Of a stretch of DNA of 64,000 bases, positions 60,953 to 64,000 are shown piece by piece. Origin of the DNA: Cryptomeria japonica (lineage: Eukaryota; Streptophyta; Pinopsida; Cupressales; Cupressaceae); NCBI RefSeq assembly GCF_030272615.1, contig NC_081414.1, positions 809,509,069 through 809,573,068 on the forward strand, read 5' to 3'. The position numbers and the translations under genes are program-made. The first letter of the stretch is position 1. The number at the start of each line of letters is the position of its first letter. The notes under the pieces are model-generated. The model worked only from the letters and a program-made list of their open reading frames with translations. It had not been told where the DNA came from and searched no databases.

Positions 60953-61150
60953 CATATATGGAATATAACATTTAAGTATAAGTATCTTTCTTCTTTCTTA
61001 TACTTTAAGTTATATTCCATATATATTGTCAAGATGTTTGAGAGTGGTTTCGGACCTCCACGAGTTATAATGCAAAATCTAGTTTTTGGAGGATTTTTCA
61101 ATTTTCCAGACTTTGTCAAATTTCAGGATCAGGATGACATTCCAGACTTA
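60953..61150 (+). repeat. Conserved hairpin module with shared tail (copy 2)
   Basis: ATATATGGAATATAAC pairs with GTTATATTCCATATAT, the inner TTAAGTATAAG with CTTATACTTTAA. The tail GATGTTTGAGAG.GGTTTC...ACGAGTTATAATGC matches 6050-6150. This marks the element as a relative of the outer LTR element at 4151-23584. Confidence 0.8.
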
Positions 61151-61599
61151 GCCAAATCTCAGGACATCATTCCAGACTTCTCAAGGCGAATTCGCTCTGT
61201 CCTTGATGTAAGGGATGGGACCTAGGAGGACATTATGCATTCAACCAAGGTTTGATTTAGCAACTTGAAGTGCGACCGGATAGTACACAAAAAACACCTT
61301 AGGAATGATCTAAATAACCCCTAATCACTCAATTGACCTGACCTCTTGAGGAGATCCACCTGACTCAATCCCTTTTACTTAAGCAGAGCCTACTATCTTA
61401 GTGATCCCTCTGGCAATACTCAAAATGCAAAGGCTAATAGACAAGAACCTAAAAGACCTAGAAAACTAACCCTAGAAAGCAAAAGGTAGGGGCCCCCATT
61501 TGCAATGGGGCGATGTGTGAATACGTCACAACAGGACGTAGACGTGGTGCCTAGCGAAGGGGTCGACCCTCGCATGTGGAGGAGGTGGTAAGGCCTCCT
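61151..61599 (+). other. Leader remnant of the hairpin-array element
   Basis: No gene. Contains GGGGCCCCCATTTGCAATGGGG, a short palindrome, at about 61490. The element is cut by the LINE that follows; the junction is not sharp. Confidence 0.4.
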
Positions 61600-61936
61600 C
61601 CACGCGAGTAAGCCCTATCCTTCCCCTATTGTTTATGTTCTTTTCTGCATTTATTTATGCCTGTGGTTGTGCATGTCGTCCGTCCAGGAGCACGTGCGTA
61701 CATTTATGATCCTCCATGGGCGATTCCTCTGGAGGTTTGGTATTAAATGCCGAGCGCTCGAATCCATTCATGAATGTGGCCGATGGTTCTAACGGGAAAT
61801 CATTCAAGGATGCCCTAGTCGACTCGGCCTTCTTTGTTTCCTTGAGAAGCAAAGTTTAACCTAGTGAGTTCTTCAGACTGAGTATGATGGCAATGGGAGC
61901 AGAGGAGGTAAGTGCCCTAGCTCTCACCTACCTACT

Positions 61937-62648
61937 TTGTCTATCATTCCCAATGATTCTATGGTTAAAGCTATTGATTTGGAAAGAAATAGGTTAAAAG
62001 ATATAGCCATTTTTCTAGCAGTCATGAATGTGGCAAACTGCCCGGCTAGGAAATTTCTTGATGAATGGATTAAAAATGTATGGGTTAAAAGTTTAGGTTT
62101 TCATACATCTTTCTGTCGTATGATACAAAGGGGTTTATTTGTTATCTTTTTTAGGGAGGCTAAATCCCAAGCGGCAGTTGTGCAAAAACAATTTTGGGGG
62201 ATTGGTAACTATACCTTTAGAGCCCTAAATTGGACCCATGATGCGGTTAATGATGAAATTCTCGTGCTCTCATGCCCTAGGTGGATAGAGATAAAGGATC
62301 TTCCTCCTATATTGTGGAATTTCATTCCATAAATTCTCGAGCCAATTGGTAGAGCGATTAGGGTTGATAACCCTCCCAACCTTGTGCCTAATTTAGATGC
62401 TCGTGTTTTGGTGTCTGTCGACAAGTGGGGATGTTGAAAGAGAGGTTGATTACTCAGTGGAGGACAATAATAGTGTTGGGGATCCTTCCATGGCTGCTAA
62501 CAAAGGATTAACCACCCGACCTAGGCATAAGAGAGGGAGGCCTAAAGGCTCCAAAGGGAAAATTTCCCCCCTCCCTAAGAAGGTTGATGCTAAGGCAGAG
62601 TTCCCCAAATGTTTTAGCAATTTTAGGACTGCCAAGAGCTCTGAATAA
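61937..62648 (+). pseudogene. LINE ORF1 (DUF4283-like), broken
   Basis: 61937-62332 reads KFLDEWIKNVWVKSLGF, then GLFVIFFREAKSQAAVVQKQ and VLSCPRWIEIKDLPPILWNF, the fold expected of plant LINE ORF1 DUF4283 proteins. It is cut by a TAA at 62330-62332; the same frame continues (ILEPIGRAIRVDNPPNLVPN) to about 62437. 62397-62648 in another frame has a basic RGRPKGSKGK stretch (AT-hook-like) typical of the C-terminal nucleic-acid-binding part. No zinc knuckle is visible. The frame upstream of 61937 has no ATG, so the start is lost or lies in another frame. Confidence 0.75.
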
Positions 62649-62659
62649 ATCTATTGTTC

Positions 62660-64000
62660 ATGATCATGAAGTGCATCTCTTGGAATATTAGGGGGCTTAA
62701 ATCCTCAGACAGGAAACATGTGGTAAAGAGATTTCTCAATCAACATAGGGATGCAAACATTGTGATGCTTCAAGAAGTTAAAGCAGTTAACTTTACTTTA
62801 GAAGTAAACTTGAACTTTATCTGGAAAGATGCTTGTCAAATCACCACCAAACATGAGAAAGGCAAAGGGGGTACTATACTGCTTATCAATGCTAAATGGA
62901 AGGAGGCTATCATTGAATCTGGTCACTCGCCATGCAATAGAGTCGCATGGGCTACACTTAATCTAGGTAACACCAAAATTGGAGTCTATTCGATATATGC
63001 CTCCAATTATTATAGAGAGAGAGCAGTTATGTGGCAGTCGATTAGCTCTCTTCCAAACATCCCTTGGATTATTGAGGGGATTTTAATATGATTGAATGCC
63101 TTGAGGATAAGGTAGGAGGTGTTAACATGGATTGGAAAGGGAGAGAAAACTTGCATTGGGGCAGGATGAAGAGTAAGAAGAGGCTCTTTGATCCCTTAGA
63201 AGGTCCGAGAAAGGATTACAAGGGGATCTGGTTTACCTGGTGTAACTTTCAGAAGGGCCATAGAAGAATTTATTGCAAACTTGATAGGTTCTATGCCAAT
63301 AAGGACCATTTCTCTTTCATAAAAAATGATAAGGGTGTCTCTATTAATGTTTGTTCATTCTCTCTCTCTCTGACCATCACCCAATTGTCTCTCGGATCTA
63401 CTTAACAGACAGGGTTCCTATTAAGATTATAAAGCAAGACAAGTTCATTCTAAACACCAAATTGTTGGAGGACCAAGATGTGCTTACTGCTGTGTACATG
63501 ATTAGGCAGATCAACAAATGGAGCAATGGCCCTAATTCAAGCATTGATAGATGGAATAGGAATGTTAGCAGTTGGCAAATCTACTCAGTACACTTGGTAG
63601 GAAGAAAGCTAAGGACAACATGAGTATTGAGAAGAAGTTGATTGATGCTCTCCAGAAGATAGAGGATTTGGCCCAAAGAGATCCTTTCAATATCATTTAT
63701 ACTCAAGCAATGGCCCAATCCAAAGATAGGCTTAGAAACCTGCAACAAATCAAAATTGAAGGTGCCAAAAACAGGGCAAGATTGGATTGGTTGAAGCAAG
63801 GTGACAAAGGCTCTAAATTCTTTTTTAATATGTTAAAGCAAAAGGAATGCAGGGAGAGGATATATAGACTGTGGGTTGATGGAAGGGAGATCATGGATAT
63901 TGAAGGGATTAAGAATGAGTTTCTACTTTTTTATAAAGGATTTTTTGCCTCTAAAGATAGCCCTACCTCCACTTCTCTTAGGGAGTTTTGCAAGAGTTTG
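62660..64000 (+). pseudogene. LINE ORF2: endonuclease domain and linker, frameshifted, partial
   Basis: The ATG at 62660 opens MIMKCISWNIRGL, the N-terminal endonuclease motif. Next come MLQEVK (the catalytic Glu motif) and KGGTILL. DFNM, the metal/active-site Asp-Asn motif at about 63080, is in another frame because of a single missing base; then RRIYCKLDRFYAN, and SDHHPIVSRIY (the catalytic His motif) at about 63365-63395 after a second slip. After a third slip near 63600 an open frame runs to the window end with RARLDWLKQGDKGSKFF, the conserved linker ahead of the reverse transcriptase. The endonuclease nicks the target DNA to prime reverse transcription in active LINEs; here at least three frameshifts abolish it. 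Confidence 0.88.

Larger units (their letters stand above)
61600..64000 (+). mobile_element. L1-type LINE, 5' part, degenerate, runs off the window
   Basis: A GC-rich leader, a DUF4283-like ORF1 (61937-62648) and an ORF2 starting with an apurinic/apyrimidinic-type endonuclease (62660 on) in the canonical order. The reverse transcriptase would lie beyond the right edge. Several frameshifts show it is inactive. Confidence 0.85.

Overview
The window looks like a nuclear segment of a seed plant. It is AT-rich, its genes are split by GT-AG introns, and most of it is LTR and non-LTR retrotransposons nested inside one another. The size and depth of the nesting would suit a large, repeat-rich genome such as a gymnosperm, but that is inference. 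No RNA gene, CRISPR array or prokaryotic operon is visible.

Genes. The only recognisable host genes are two MLO-family (seven-transmembrane, calmodulin-binding) loci and two decayed GDSL esterase/lipase fragments. The left edge holds the last two exons of one MLO gene (64-629), with an intact calmodulin-binding domain. A second, near complete MLO locus has 15 exons at 46794-51618. It keeps almost every splice site, but it has a frame break between exons 7 and 8 and an in-frame loss of 69 nt that removes the calmodulin-binding helix. The MLO 3' flank and GDSL upstream sequence occur three times (about 680-1710; 2905-4124 continuing at 25008-25470; 52190-52890). This shows that an MLO-GDSL block was tandemly duplicated before the transposons arrived.

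Left half. One insertion site holds three nested elements, each with target-site duplications (TSDs) readable in the sequence. A non-LTR element (17-bp TSD at 4108-4124 and 25008-25024) was hit by a 19.4-kb LTR element (4151-23584, TSD GGTAT). That element was hit in turn by an 8.3-kb minus-strand LTR element (10485-18772, TSD AACAC). The inner element encodes only a retropepsin plus G-patch region, with two in-frame stops. The outer one has no recognisable enzyme and many tandem repeats.

Middle. 26.8-32.4 kb carries retroelement debris, an unrecognised retroelement-like ORF, a Copia-type LTR with a primer-binding site, and a large pyrimidine/purine inverted repeat. A solo LTR (32447-36850, TSD AATTT) is interrupted by a 3.3-kb element of two 1.4-kb LTRs around only 480 bp (32943-36271, TSD TCCTT). 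Three small non-LTR insertions, all with TSDs, follow at 41.8-46.0 kb.

Right end. After the second MLO-GDSL block comes a probable LTR (from about 57347). Next is an array of twelve 43-nt perfect-stem hairpins spaced about 175 bp apart (58926-60926), then a hairpin module shared with the 19.4-kb element. A L1-type LINE with a frameshifted ORF1 and endonuclease runs off the end (about 61600-64000).
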